This document shows, in pieces, positions 26,361 to 35,264 of a DNA stretch of 64,000 bases. The DNA lies in contig JADJRQ010000001.1 of NCBI GenBank assembly GCA_016712175.1, positions 1,178,001 to 1,242,000 on the forward strand. Reading direction: 5' to 3'. The notes under the pieces are model-generated. The model was not told the DNA's origin. It saw nothing but the letters and a program-made list of their open reading frames with translations, and searched no databases. Source of the DNA: Solirubrobacterales bacterium (GTDB lineage: Bacteria > Actinomycetota > Thermoleophilia > Solirubrobacterales > 70-9). Position 1 is the stretch's first letter; each line of letters opens with the position of its first letter. Made by a program: the position numbers and the translations under genes.

Positions 26361-27254
26361 GTGGTTCTCGGAGTAGATCTCGGTGGCACCAACCTCAAGG
26401 CAGCGGTCGTCGAGCCTGATGGTCGCATCGTGGCGACGACTTCCGAGCCCTCGCTCGTCGCCGAGGGTCCGGAGGCAGCGGTTGCCCGGATGACGGCGCT
26501 CGTCGAAAGATTGAGCCTCGAGCATGACTTCGACGCGGTTGGCGCGGCCGTCTGCGCACCGATCGAAAAAGAAACCGGCCGGATCGCCAAGTCGGCATCG
26601 CTGCCCGGGTGGGTCGATGTCCCGGTAGGGGACATGCTCGAAAAAAGCATGTCGATGCCGGTCACCCTCGAGAACGACGCGGCGAGCGCCATCCTCGCTG
26701 AGTGGTGGCTGGGTGCCGGAAACCAGGAGCCGGTTGTCGCCGGGCTGACCCTCGGCACCGGAGTCGGCGGCGGACTGGTGGTCGACGGAAAAATCTTCAG
26801 TGGCGCCCGCGGCCTGGCCGGCGAGTTCGGCCATATCTCCCTCGCGGACGAACCCGAATGCACCTGCGGCTTCTCTGGCTGCCTCGGCAGGCTGGCCGGA
26901 GGCACCGCCACCGGAGCACGCTACGAGCGTCTCAGTGGTAAGGAACTGGTGCGGACTGACGAGATCATCCGGCGGGCCGAGAACGGCGACACGGCGGCGC
27001 AGGAAGCCCTGGAGACCACCGTGGACTACTTGGTCCGTGGCGTGAGGACGATCGTGAACCTGCTCAACCCGGACGTGTTCGTCCTGTGCGGCGGGCTGTC
27101 CACCGGCTGGGGCGAACCGCTGGCCGAAGCGATCGGGGCCGGCCTCAAGGACACGACCTTCCCGGGACTCGACGAGACACCGATCAGGATCTCGAAGCTC
27201 GGAACCTTCGCCGGAGCGATCGGTGCAGCCCGCCTGGCCTTGGACAACCGCTAG
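26361..27254 (+). CDS. ROK-family kinase, probably glucokinase
   Basis: From GTG 26361 the product has 297 residues and starts VVLGVDLGGTNLKAAVVE, the phosphate-1 loop of ROK kinases. It has LENDAASAIL with the catalytic Asp, GTGVGGGLVVDGK, the ROK zinc site in EPECTCGFSGCLGRL with H at GEFGHIS, and an LNPDVFVLCGG adenosine motif. The upstream frame is open but encodes the antisense of the mutase and is not part of the gene. It phosphorylates glucose or a related sugar with ATP. Confidence 0.88.
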   Translation: MVLGVDLGGTNLKAAVVEPDGRIVATTSEPSLVAEGPEAAVARMTALVERLSLEHDFDAVGAAVCAPIEKETGRIAKSASLPGWVDVPVGDMLEKSMSMPVTLENDAASAILAEWWLGAGNQEPVVAGLTLGTGVGGGLVVDGKIFSGARGLAGEFGHISLADEPECTCGFSGCLGRLAGGTATGARYERLSGKELVRTDEIIRRAENGDTAAQEALETTVDYLVRGVRTIVNLLNPDVFVLCGGLSTGWGEPLAEAIGAGLKDTTFPGLDETPIRISKLGTFAGAIGAARLALDNR

Positions 27255-28113
27255 TCAGGCCGGGGGCAGGTCGCCGGCCTTGACTGCCGCGGTTACCGCG
27301 CAGCCGGGTTCGGTCTCGTGGCCGCAGTCGCGGAATTTGCAGTGCTCGGCCAGCTTCTCGATCTCTTCGGCACGGCGGTCTTCGGTTTCGTCCGCGGCAC
27401 CGGGTGCTCGCAGGCCGGGGGTGTCGATCATCAACGCGCCGCCGGGGAGGGTGAAGAGTTCCCGGCTGGTCGTCGCGTGGCGGCCGCGGTCGTCGCGGTC
27501 GCGGATCTCGGAAGTCTTCTGCCGGTCGTGGCCGAGCAGCGTGTTCGCCAGGGTTGACTTGCCGACGCCGGAGCTGCCGAGCAGGACGACGGTCTCCGGT
27601 CGGTTTGAGGAAGCCCTTGATCTGGTCGAGGTTCTCGCCCGACTTCGAACTGAAGGCGAGCACCTTCGAGGCCGGAAACCGGGCCGCGGCCTCATCGACA
27701 TCCGGGGCCGGGTCTTCGACCAGGTCGGACTTCGACAGGGCGACGATCGTGCGGGCGCCGGAGGACTCGCCGAGGGCGACCATACGCTCGAGCCGGTCGA
27801 GGTCGTGGTCCTTGTTGAGCGAGCTGACCACGATCACGACGTCGACGTTGGCGGCGAGGACCTGGATCCGGTCGCGGTCAGCCGCCGAGCGGCGCGACAG
27901 GGTGGTCCGGCGTTCGAGGATCTGGTGAACCGTGCCTTCGTGGTCGGCCGCCACCCAGTCACCGACGGCCGGCATCGCCACGGCCGAAGTCGGGCCCTTC
28001 AGGAGCTTGCCGGCCGGCTTGCCCTGCATCTGCCCTTTCGGGGTCAGCAGGTCGACCACGTGGTTCCGGTGAAGGCCGATCACCCGGGCGGGGATCAGGT
28101 CCTTGCGTTTCAC
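27255..28113 (-). CDS. rsgA: RsgA, ribosome small-subunit biogenesis GTPase, one frameshift
   Basis: About 286 residues with one base restored. The N-terminal OB domain and VLAANVDVVIVVSS, then IVALSKSDLV (G4), are in one frame, which is lost near 27596. One more base in the CC at 27596-27597 gives ETVVLLGSSGVGKSTLANTL (circularly permuted G1), then ATTSRELF, DTPGLR and the zinc motif C-x5-H..C (EHCKFRDCGHETEPGC). RsgA matures the 30S subunit. A naive caller would give two pieces (27255-27701 and 27690-28113). It converges with the ROK gene with no gap. Confidence 0.88.
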
Positions 28114-28184
28114 CTGGTCCCAGGCGGCGAAGTCCGTGGACTGCCACCCGATGGTTCTGAGCCCTGCGGCGTCTGAGGTGGGGG

Positions 28185-28934
28185 TCAGCGGCTGAGTGCT
28201 GCGGTCGCGGAAGTCTTGGCTGCCTCGATCAGGTCGAGCAGCTCCGGTTCCCGGTCCTCCCTGATCAGGTCGATCGGGTCGGGGTCTCCGTTGACGATGC
28301 CTTCGAAGAATCCCTTGCGGTCCTGGTAGGTGGGCAGCGTGCCTTTGGCCCAGCCGCGCACGTCGTTGAGGATCACCGCGAGGCGGGCGTAGTCCTCGCC
28401 GAAGGTCTCGCTGATCTCACGCTTCATCCGCTTGGCCAGGGCGGGTGATGCCCCGGCGGTGGAAATCGCGATTGCGAGGGGTCCGGTGCGGACGATCGCT
28501 GGCAGGATGAAGTTGCAGAGCGGCGGCACGTCGACCACGTTGGCCAGCATCGCCCGCTTCTCGCCGTCGTAATAGATCCCGATGTTGACTTCGGAATCGT
28601 TGGTGGCGGCGATCACCATGAACTTGCCTTCGAGATCGGCGGGTCCGGCGTACTCGCGTCGGATCCAGTCGATCGAGCCTTCGGAGGCGTACTCCTGCAC
28701 AGCATCGCAGGCCTCGGGGGCGATCAGAACGATCTCGGCGTCGCAGGCCAGCAGGCCATCGATCTTCTCGAGGCCGATCTCGCCGCCGCCGACCACGAGG
28801 CACTTGCGGCCGGTCAGTTTGAGGCAGGCGATATAGAACGGCGTGTACAGCATGTCCTTGACGCAAGTCTGGTCGCAGATCTTTTTACGGTACTGGCAGA
28901 CACACTTTTTCCCGGCATAGGCTTGAGCAGGCAT
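28185..28934 (-). CDS. Precorrin-2 dehydrogenase-like (CysG N-domain / Met8) protein
   Basis: 249 residues from ATG 28934. The dehydrogenase domain begins MLYTPFYIACLKLTGRKC, then VVGGGEIGLEKIDGLL for NAD binding, VIAATND, VVDVPPLCNFILPAIV and ISTAGASPALAKRMK, all typical of siroheme-synthesis oxidases. The enzyme makes sirohydrochlorin from precorrin-2. If the upstream start is right there is an N-terminal extension with C11, C13, C20 and C24 (KKCVCQYRKKICDQTC), unlike normal members; a start at ATG 28853 would exclude it. Siroheme or cobalamin synthesis would fit the B12-dependent reductase nearby. Confidence 0.8.
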   Translation of the reverse strand: MPAQAYAGKKCVCQYRKKICDQTCVKDMLYTPFYIACLKLTGRKCLVVGGGEIGLEKIDGLLACDAEIVLIAPEACDAVQEYASEGSIDWIRREYAGPADLEGKFMVIAATNDSEVNIGIYYDGEKRAMLANVVDVPPLCNFILPAIVRTGPLAIAISTAGASPALAKRMKREISETFGEDYARLAVILNDVRGWAKGTLPTYQDRKGFFEGIVNGDPDPIDLIREDREPELLDLIEAAKTSATAALSR

Positions 28935-29005
28935 ATGACTAAAGGTTAGGGGATCGCGCAATTTTGGCCGTGACAATGGTCCGGCCGGGCACGCCTCACC
29001 GAAAC

Positions 29006-29941
29006 CTAGATTGAATCGACGGTCTTTTTCAGACCGTCTTCGAGGCTGGTCGCGGGGCTCCACCCGAGGTCGGCCGCGGCGCGCGAGGGGTCGATCGAGT
29101 TGCGCTGGACATCGCCCTTCCGGGCCGTGTCGAAGGAAGGTTTGAAGGTGTTGCCGTTCTCTCCGAGTCCGCCGATCGTCGAGATCAGCTCGAGCAGGGG
29201 GACCTCCACGCCAGAGCCGACGTTGATCGTTCCTTCTACATCTGTGCGTGAGGCGGTGAGCATCGCGTCGATCACGTCGCCCACGTAGACGAAATCCCGG
29301 GTCTGGGTGCCGTCGCCGAACACGGTCGGTTTCTCGCCGTTCTTCAGCTGACCGGCGAAGATCGCGACGGCGCCGGCCTCGCCTTTCGGGTTCTGCCGGG
29401 GCCCATAGACGTTGGCGAGCCGTAGAGCCACCGAGTTGAACATATAAAGGCGGCGGTAGAGCTCGAGGTATTTCTCGACCACGAACTTGCTGAGTCCGTA
29501 CTGGCACATCGGTTCGGGCACGGTCGTCTCGACCGCGGGCAGGTCGATCAGTTCACCCTCGCCGTAGACGGCACCACCGGTCGAAGCGAAGACGAAACGG
29601 TCGAGGCCGATTTTCTGGCTCGCTTCGATCAGGTTGACGCTGCCGACCACATTGACGGTGGCATCGAAGGTGGGCTCTTCGATCGACTTGCGAACCTCAC
29701 TCTGCGCGGCGAGATGGAAAATCGTGCCGGGCCGTTCCGCCTCCAGTGTCCGGGTGACGAAACCGGCATCGCGGATATCGCCTTCGATCAGGCGGGTGCC
29801 GTTGGCCATCGCCGAGGCAATGTTCTCCAGCTTGCCGGAACTCAGATTGTCGAGCACGACGGCCTCGTCGCCGCGGGCCGTCAATGCGTCGACCAGATGT
29901 GATCCGATGAATCCGGCGCCGCCGGTTACCAAAGTCTTCAT
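29006..29941 (-). CDS. NAD-dependent sugar-nucleotide epimerase (UDP-glucose 4-epimerase-like)
   Basis: 311 residues, an extended SDR: MKTLVTGGAGFIGSHLVDAL, then FHLAAQSEVRKSIEEP, the active-site Thr region VFASTGGAVYGE, the YGLSK (YxxxK) catalytic pair, LRLANVYGPRQNPKGEAG and DFVYVGDV. The size and motifs fit GalE/WbpP-type epimerases. It supplies an epimerised UDP-sugar for cell surface polymers. Divergent from topA with a 94-base gap. Confidence 0.87.
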   Translation of the reverse strand: MKTLVTGGAGFIGSHLVDALTARGDEAVVLDNLSSGKLENIASAMANGTRLIEGDIRDAGFVTRTLEAERPGTIFHLAAQSEVRKSIEEPTFDATVNVVGSVNLIEASQKIGLDRFVFASTGGAVYGEGELIDLPAVETTVPEPMCQYGLSKFVVEKYLELYRRLYMFNSVALRLANVYGPRQNPKGEAGAVAIFAGQLKNGEKPTVFGDGTQTRDFVYVGDVIDAMLTASRTDVEGTINVGSGVEVPLLELISTIGGLGENGNTFKPSFDTARKGDVQRNSIDPSRAAADLGWSPATSLEDGLKKTVDSI

Positions 29942-30035
29942 GGGAGAGATATTAGGTTCAATCCAAAGGATTGGCTGTGTGACAGCTGAGCATTTCCCCA
30001 ACGTCGTTGCCCGTCCCTGCTACTGTCGCCCACCG

Positions 30036-32378
30036 ATGCGTCTGATCATTACCGAGAAAAACAACTCTGCCCAGAAGATCGCCGAGATCCTTTCCGGGGG
30101 AAGCGCGACGGAAAACAAGTCCTTCACGGTCCCCGTGTTTAAATGGAGCGATTCCGACGGCGACCACTCCGTGCTCGGAACCGGTGGGCATTTCGTCCAG
30201 CGCCAGTTTCCCGAGGAAAAGGTTTACAAGCAGTGGAAGCTCGACCTGATCCACGGCCTGGTCGACGCCCAACTCGAAACCGGGCCGATCGACGGCAAGA
30301 AGAACGTGATCAAGGCCGTCCAGAAGGAAGCCAAGGCCGCGGACAGCCTGATCATCGGAACCGACTTCGACCGCGAAGGCGAGCTGATCGGCCTCGAAGC
30401 GCTGGAAGTTTCCCTGCAGGTCAACGCCGATCTCGAGCCGACCATGAAGCGGGCCCGCTACTCGGCCCTGACCAAGGAAGAGATCGAGGGCGCTTTCAGC
30501 GACCTCACCGAACTCTCCTACCCGCTGGCCAACGCGGCCGGCGCAAGACAGGACATCGACCTGATCTGGGGTGCCGCCTTCACCCGCGCCGTCTCGCTGA
30601 TCGCCAAGGCCTACGGCGCCAATTTCCTCTCGGTCGGCCGCGTTCAGAGCCCGACGCTCGGCTTGATCGTCGAGCGCGAACTCGAGCGCCGTGCCCACGT
30701 CTTCAAGCCCTACTGGGAGCTGTTCGCCAAGTTCGAGCACCCCAGCGGCAGCAGCTTCGAGACCCATAACGCCACCGACAAGTTCTGGGACAAGACCGAG
30801 GCCGACAGCGCCCTGGCCGCGACCGCGAACCCGGGTGTCGTCCAGTCGGTCACCAGCCGCAAGAACACCAGCAAGCCGCCGACGCCGTACAACACGAACT
30901 CCTTCCAGGTCGACGCTTCGAGCCGCCTCGGCATCACGCCGAAGCAGGCGATGAACTACGCCCAGGACCTCTACGACGACGGCTTCATCTCGTATCCGCG
31001 TACCGACAACACGATCTACCCGGACTCGCTGCCGCTCGAGAAGACGATTTCCGCATTGGTCAAGATCAAGGACTTTGCCGCCGCCGCGCCGCTGCTCGAT
31101 GCACCGCTCAAGCCCACGCAGGGCAAGAAGTTCGACGCGGCCCACCCGCCGATCTACCCGACCCACGCCCTCTACCCGAGCGCACTCGACGGACCCAAGG
31201 CCCGGGTCTACGAGCTGATCGTGCGTCGCTTCCTGGCTACTTTCTCCCCGCCGATGATCACCGAGTCGACCCGCGCCGACATCGAAGCGGGCGGCGAGAC
31301 GTACTTCGTCCGCGGCAAGGTCGTGCTCGACCCCGGTTACGCCGGCATCTACACCTACGCCCGTTCTTCCGATGAAGAAATCCCGGCGCTTGAAGAAGGC
31401 CAGGAGCTGTCCCTCGAAGGCAAGCCCTGGCTGGTCGACAAGGAGACGCAGCCACCGGCCCGCCTTTCCGAAGCGAAGCTGGTCCAGATCATGGACGAGC
31501 AGGGCCTCGGCACCAAGGCGACACGCCCCGACATCATCCAGAAGCTCTACAGCCGCAAGTACGTGCGCAACCACCCGCCGGAGCCGACCGCCACCGGCAT
31601 GGCGATGTACGAAGCCTTCAAGGAGTACGTACCGGAGATGGCAACCGCGGAGATGACCGCCAGCCTCGAGGCCGAGATGGATCAGGTGGCCGAGTCGGAG
31701 CTGACCAAGGAGAGCGTCGTCGAAGACAGCCGCAAGCTTGTCCACACGACCTTCGACGAACTGCGTGGCGGCGAAGAAGAACTTTCGAAGATCATCTGGG
31801 CCGGCATGGACAAGGACCGCATCCTCGGTCCCTGCATCGTCTGCAAGGAAGCCGGACGGGTGAAGGAAGACGGTTCGCCGCACCAGTTGCGCATCATCCG
31901 CGCCAAGAAGTCCGGCAAGTCGTTCGTCGGCTGCTCGGGCTGGGTCGCGGACGATCCCGAATCCTGCGACCAGACCTTCCCGATGCCGCAACCGAACTTC
32001 TACGAAGTGACGCCGCTCGAAGAGAGCTGCTCGATCTGCCACCGCACCCCGCGGGTCAGCGTCAAGACCCGGGGCCGCGCCGGCCGTCCCTGGAAACTCT
32101 GCTTCAACGATGACTGCCCGACCATGATCGAGATGCGCGAGAAGAAGGCCGAGCGCCTTGCCGCGAAAGAGGCCAAGGAGAAGATGGACGAGGCCGCCGG
32201 GAAGACCAAGAAGAAGCCTGCGGCCAAGGGCAAGAAGACTGCGAAGAAGAAGTCGCCGGCCAAGAAGAAGACGACCACCGTCGCGGCCTCGAAGCGATCC
32301 TCCGGTGAGCCCGATCTCGGCACCCGCCGGGTGAAGCGCGCCGGCAGCCGCAACGGCCCCGGCGCTGGCAAAAAGTAG
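30036..32378 (+). CDS. topA: DNA topoisomerase I, archaeal-type IA enzyme with a basic C-terminal tail
   Basis: 780 residues from ATG 30036; the frame is open further upstream only because it is antisense to the epimerase gene. The Toprim acid motif is TDFDREGELIG, where bacterial TopA usually has TDPDREGEAI. The active tyrosine is Y320 in SYPRTDNTIYPD, not the bacterial SYMRTDS form. ARQDIDLIWG and SVGRVQSPTLG agree with the archaeal branch. C-terminal cysteine clusters (CIVC, CSICHRTP) are zinc-ribbon-like, followed by a Lys/Ala-rich tail as in other actinobacterial TopA. Relaxes negative supercoils. topA-tmk-holB are adjacent, a recurrent actinobacterial order. Confidence 0.92.
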   Translation: MRLIITEKNNSAQKIAEILSGGSATENKSFTVPVFKWSDSDGDHSVLGTGGHFVQRQFPEEKVYKQWKLDLIHGLVDAQLETGPIDGKKNVIKAVQKEAKAADSLIIGTDFDREGELIGLEALEVSLQVNADLEPTMKRARYSALTKEEIEGAFSDLTELSYPLANAAGARQDIDLIWGAAFTRAVSLIAKAYGANFLSVGRVQSPTLGLIVERELERRAHVFKPYWELFAKFEHPSGSSFETHNATDKFWDKTEADSALAATANPGVVQSVTSRKNTSKPPTPYNTNSFQVDASSRLGITPKQAMNYAQDLYDDGFISYPRTDNTIYPDSLPLEKTISALVKIKDFAAAAPLLDAPLKPTQGKKFDAAHPPIYPTHALYPSALDGPKARVYELIVRRFLATFSPPMITESTRADIEAGGETYFVRGKVVLDPGYAGIYTYARSSDEEIPALEEGQELSLEGKPWLVDKETQPPARLSEAKLVQIMDEQGLGTKATRPDIIQKLYSRKYVRNHPPEPTATGMAMYEAFKEYVPEMATAEMTASLEAEMDQVAESELTKESVVEDSRKLVHTTFDELRGGEEELSKIIWAGMDKDRILGPCIVCKEAGRVKEDGSPHQLRIIRAKKSGKSFVGCSGWVADDPESCDQTFPMPQPNFYEVTPLEESCSICHRTPRVSVKTRGRAGRPWKLCFNDDCPTMIEMREKKAERLAAKEAKEKMDEAAGKTKKKPAAKGKKTAKKKSPAKKKTTTVAASKRSSGEPDLGTRRVKRAGSRNGPGAGKK

Positions 32379-32387
32379 AGGCCGGGC

Positions 32388-32981
32388 GTGTTCATCACGC
32401 TCGAGGGGGTCGATGGCTCCGGCAAGACGACCCAGGCCGAGTTGCTGGTCGCGGCCCTCGGACGAAACACGGTCCGGCTGCGTGAACCCGGAGGCACGCC
32501 TGCTGCCGAAGAGATCCGCAGCCTGCTCGCTGACCCGGAGACACCGCTCGACCCGATCGCCGAGCTGCTGCTCTTCTGTGCGGCCCGCGCCGATCTGATC
32601 GGCCGGGTGATCAAGCCCGCGCTCGAGACCGGACAGACGGTGGTCTGTGACCGCTTCGTCGATTCGACCATCGCCTACCAGGGGGTCGCCCGTGGCCTAG
32701 GCATCGTCCGGGTCCGCGAAATCAACGACGCCGCCACCGGTGGGCTCGACCCCGACCTGACCCTGCTGATCCGGATTGACCCCGCCAAAGGACTCAGGCG
32801 GGCCCAGAGTGATGACCGCTTCGAAGCCGAAGGACTGCGCTTCCAGGAGAGGGTTGCCGAGGCTTATGACGACATCAGCCGGCGTGAGCCGCACCGGGTC
32901 ACGGTGATCGACGGGGAAGGCACCCCGGAAGAGGTCCACGCGCGGATCATGGCCGTGGTTGAAGCGAAGCTCGCCCGGTGA
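32388..32981 (+). CDS. tmk: Thymidylate kinase
   Basis: GTG start, 197 residues. The P-loop is GVDGSGKTT at 7-15, followed by LREPGGTPAAEEIR (the DR(Y/H)-less E-P-G loop), DRFVDSTIAYQG, and a lid with R residues. It makes dTDP from dTMP and ATP. It begins 9 bases after topA and overlaps holB by 4 bases, so all three are probably transcribed together. Confidence 0.93.
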   Translation: MFITLEGVDGSGKTTQAELLVAALGRNTVRLREPGGTPAAEEIRSLLADPETPLDPIAELLLFCAARADLIGRVIKPALETGQTVVCDRFVDSTIAYQGVARGLGIVRVREINDAATGGLDPDLTLLIRIDPAKGLRRAQSDDRFEAEGLRFQERVAEAYDDISRREPHRVTVIDGEGTPEEVHARIMAVVEAKLAR

Positions 32982-34090
32982 GTGATTCAACCGCCCTTGC
33001 CGACGCAACCGTCCATCAGTCCCGCGCCGGTTCGGCGCTGGCCGCAGCCCTCCGGGATGGCCCTTCGCATGCCTACCTGTTCCAGGGACCGACCGGATCC
33101 GGCAAGAAACGAATCGCCCGTGCCTTCGCCGCCGAGATCCTGGTCAAGGAAAGCCCGGATCCCGAGGAGACCCGCCGCCGGGCGCTGCTCGATCCGTCAC
33201 CACACCCCGACCTGATCTGGCTGAAGCCGGTCGGCATGAGCCACGCCGTCGCCGAAGTCCGGGAGGAGATCATCCACCGGGCGCCGCTCAGCCCTTTCGA
33301 GGGTGGTCACCGGGTCTTCGTGATCGAAGCGGCCGATCACCTGAACGAAGAGAGCCAGAACGCAATGCTGAAGACGCTCGAAGAGCCGCCGCCGCATGCC
33401 CACCTGATCCTGCTTTCGTCAGAGGCCGAAGCCGTGCTGCCGACCGTCGCCTCGCGTTGCCAGACGATCGAGCTCGAAGCGCTGCCGCAGGCGGTCATCG
33501 AAGCCGAGCTTGGTGACATCGCCACACCCGAGCGAACCCGCGCCGCCGCCCGGCTCTCGCGCGGCGACCTCGGCACTGCCCGGCTCCTGGCCCGCGACCG
33601 CGGCCAGCGGATCCGGGAGAACGTCGAGTTGATGATGGCCGGAGTGATCGACGACCGGCTCGAGACCTCTCCCTGGCTGGCGGTGCTGAATCTCGCCAAG
33701 GAGACGGGCGATCAGGCCGGCGAGCGGGTCACAACCGAGCTTGGCGGTGAAGTCAAAGAAGGCATCAAACACACCAAGACCGAGATCGAAGAAGCGACAA
33801 GGCGTGCCCAGCGCCGGGCGCGGACCGGAGTCCTCGACCTCTCGCTTTCACTGGCGGCTTCATGGGCGCGGGACCTCGCAGCGATCAAGACCGGTGCCCC
33901 CGAACTCGTCTTCAATACCGACCGGGTCGAAGTGCTCGAGGAGCAGGCTGAAGACATTCGGCTGGGCGCGGCACGCAGCGCGGTTGAGCTGATCGCCGAC
34001 ACCCGGCGGCGTTTCGACCTGAACGTGTCCGAAGAGCTCGCCCTGGAAGCGCTCTGCTTCCGCCTCGCTGCCGGTTTCGGCCGGGCCTAG
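32978..34090 (+). CDS. holB: DNA polymerase III delta' subunit
   Basis: GTG start overlapping tmk (GTGA). The 370-residue product has the P-loop GPTGSGKK at 37-44, a Walker B-like HRVFVIEAADHLNEESQNA, and the SRC motif in VASRCQTIEL. It lacks the N-terminal zinc-binding pattern of DnaX and matches clamp-loader delta' size. The clamp loader opens the sliding clamp at primed DNA. It ends opposite the DUF2304 gene with a 4-base stop overlap. Confidence 0.9.
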   Translation: MSDSTALADATVHQSRAGSALAAALRDGPSHAYLFQGPTGSGKKRIARAFAAEILVKESPDPEETRRRALLDPSPHPDLIWLKPVGMSHAVAEVREEIIHRAPLSPFEGGHRVFVIEAADHLNEESQNAMLKTLEEPPPHAHLILLSSEAEAVLPTVASRCQTIELEALPQAVIEAELGDIATPERTRAAARLSRGDLGTARLLARDRGQRIRENVELMMAGVIDDRLETSPWLAVLNLAKETGDQAGERVTTELGGEVKEGIKHTKTEIEEATRRAQRRARTGVLDLSLSLAASWARDLAAIKTGAPELVFNTDRVEVLEEQAEDIRLGAARSAVELIADTRRRFDLNVSEELALEALCFRLAAGFGRA

Positions 34091-34473
34091 TCGTCTTCCG
34101 GCGGGTCTTCGATCGTTTCGATCGCACTCTGCTGGGCCAGCCGCGTGATCTGCTTCGACTGGCGCGAGGCGATCACGCTGAAGTTGAGTGAGAGCGCAAG
34201 CAGGATCATCAGGACGATCGAGAAAAGGGCGATCGTGACGTCACGGACACCGATCAGCTTCGCGATCAGTTCGAGGAGGCCGGGGAAAGCGGCGCCGGCG
34301 AGCATCGCCAGCCCCATCACGAACCAGACGATGCTGTACCGCTCGAGCAGCCGGTCGCGACGGATCAGGTCGAGGATCAGGAGCATGAAGAGCACCGCCA
34401 GGATCGCCGCGACGATGCGCGCCTGGGGGGTCAGCCGGACCACGGGTTCGGTTGCCGCCAGGAGCCAGGTCAT
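34087..34473 (-). CDS. DUF2304 membrane protein
   Basis: 128 residues with three transmembrane helices and the family motif RRDRLLERYSIVWFVMG. DUF2304 proteins nearly always lie next to a GT2 glycosyltransferase, and here it overlaps such a gene by 4 bases. It probably anchors or assists polyprenyl-phosphate glycosyl transfer. Biochemical function is not established. Confidence 0.85.
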   Translation of the reverse strand: MTWLLAATEPVVRLTPQARIVAAILAVLFMLLILDLIRRDRLLERYSIVWFVMGLAMLAGAAFPGLLELIAKLIGVRDVTIALFSIVLMILLALSLNFSVIASRQSKQITRLAQQSAIETIEDPPEDD

Positions 34474-35189
34474 TGGTCACCTTCGTATGGCAGCTTGGTC
34501 CGCGGCCGCATCTGTCCGACCAGCAGCACGGTCAGCGTCTTGAAGAGGTAGAAGGCCGACTTCAGCGGGGTAATGAACGAGGTGCCCTGTTCGCGCGGCA
34601 GCATGTCGACGTGGATTTCCTTGACCGTGAGGCCGGCGCGGACTGCCTGCTGGAGCGATTCGACTTCGGCGAATTCGGACGAATAGCGGGTGGCGAACAG
34701 GGACATCGCCCGCCGGTTGAGTGCCCTCATGCCGCTGGTCGTGTCGGTCAGGGTCTGCCGGGTCGCGGTCGAAACGATCCAGCTGAACAGGCGCTGGCCG
34801 GTCCGGCGGGCCCAGGGCGCGTTGTAAGTCGTGTCTCCGGCAAATCGTGAGCCGACCACGAGGTCGGCCCGCCCGGACTCGACTTCAGCCAGGAGGCGGG
34901 CGAGCTCAGCCGCCGGATGCTGGCCGTCGCCGTCGATCTGTCCGCAGAGTTCATAGCCGTTGGCCATCGCGTAGATATACCCGGTCTGGTGGGCGGCACC
35001 GACGCCCTGGTTGAACGGCAACGTGGCCACCTGGGCCCCGGCCTGGCGCGCCCGGGCTGCGGTGTTGTCCCCGGAACCGTCGTCGATCACCAGCACCTGG
35101 GCACCGGGCACATGTTGCCGGGCGTCCTCGATTACGGACCCGATCGAGTCCGCTTCGTTCCACGCCGGGATGAAAACGAGGATCTTCAC
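34470..35189 (-). CDS. GT2-family glycosyltransferase (dolichol-phosphate mannosyltransferase-like)
   Basis: 239 residues from GTG 35189, the first codon that gives the family start VKILVFIPAWNEADSIG. It has VLVIDDGSGDNT, the donor-binding DGDGQHP and SGMRALNRRA. A frame extending to 35300 adds no recognisable sequence. Such enzymes move a sugar from GDP/UDP to a polyprenyl phosphate at the inner membrane face. It is coupled to DUF2304 by a 4-base overlap. Confidence 0.9.
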   Translation of the reverse strand: MKILVFIPAWNEADSIGSVIEDARQHVPGAQVLVIDDGSGDNTAARARQAGAQVATLPFNQGVGAAHQTGYIYAMANGYELCGQIDGDGQHPAAELARLLAEVESGRADLVVGSRFAGDTTYNAPWARRTGQRLFSWIVSTATRQTLTDTTSGMRALNRRAMSLFATRYSSEFAEVESLQQAVRAGLTVKEIHVDMLPREQGTSFITPLKSAFYLFKTLTVLLVGQMRPRTKLPYEGDQ

Positions 35190-35264
35190 GCTTCGATTCT
35201 TCCCGATTGGGATATTTTCGGCTGTGCGATCGGTATCGGCGTTCTGCTCTAGGCTGCTTCCGGT

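Noticed and set aside
29958..32042. A 694-codon open frame antisense to topA
   Set aside because: It mirrors the third-codon-position bias of topA and has no family features; topA is certain.
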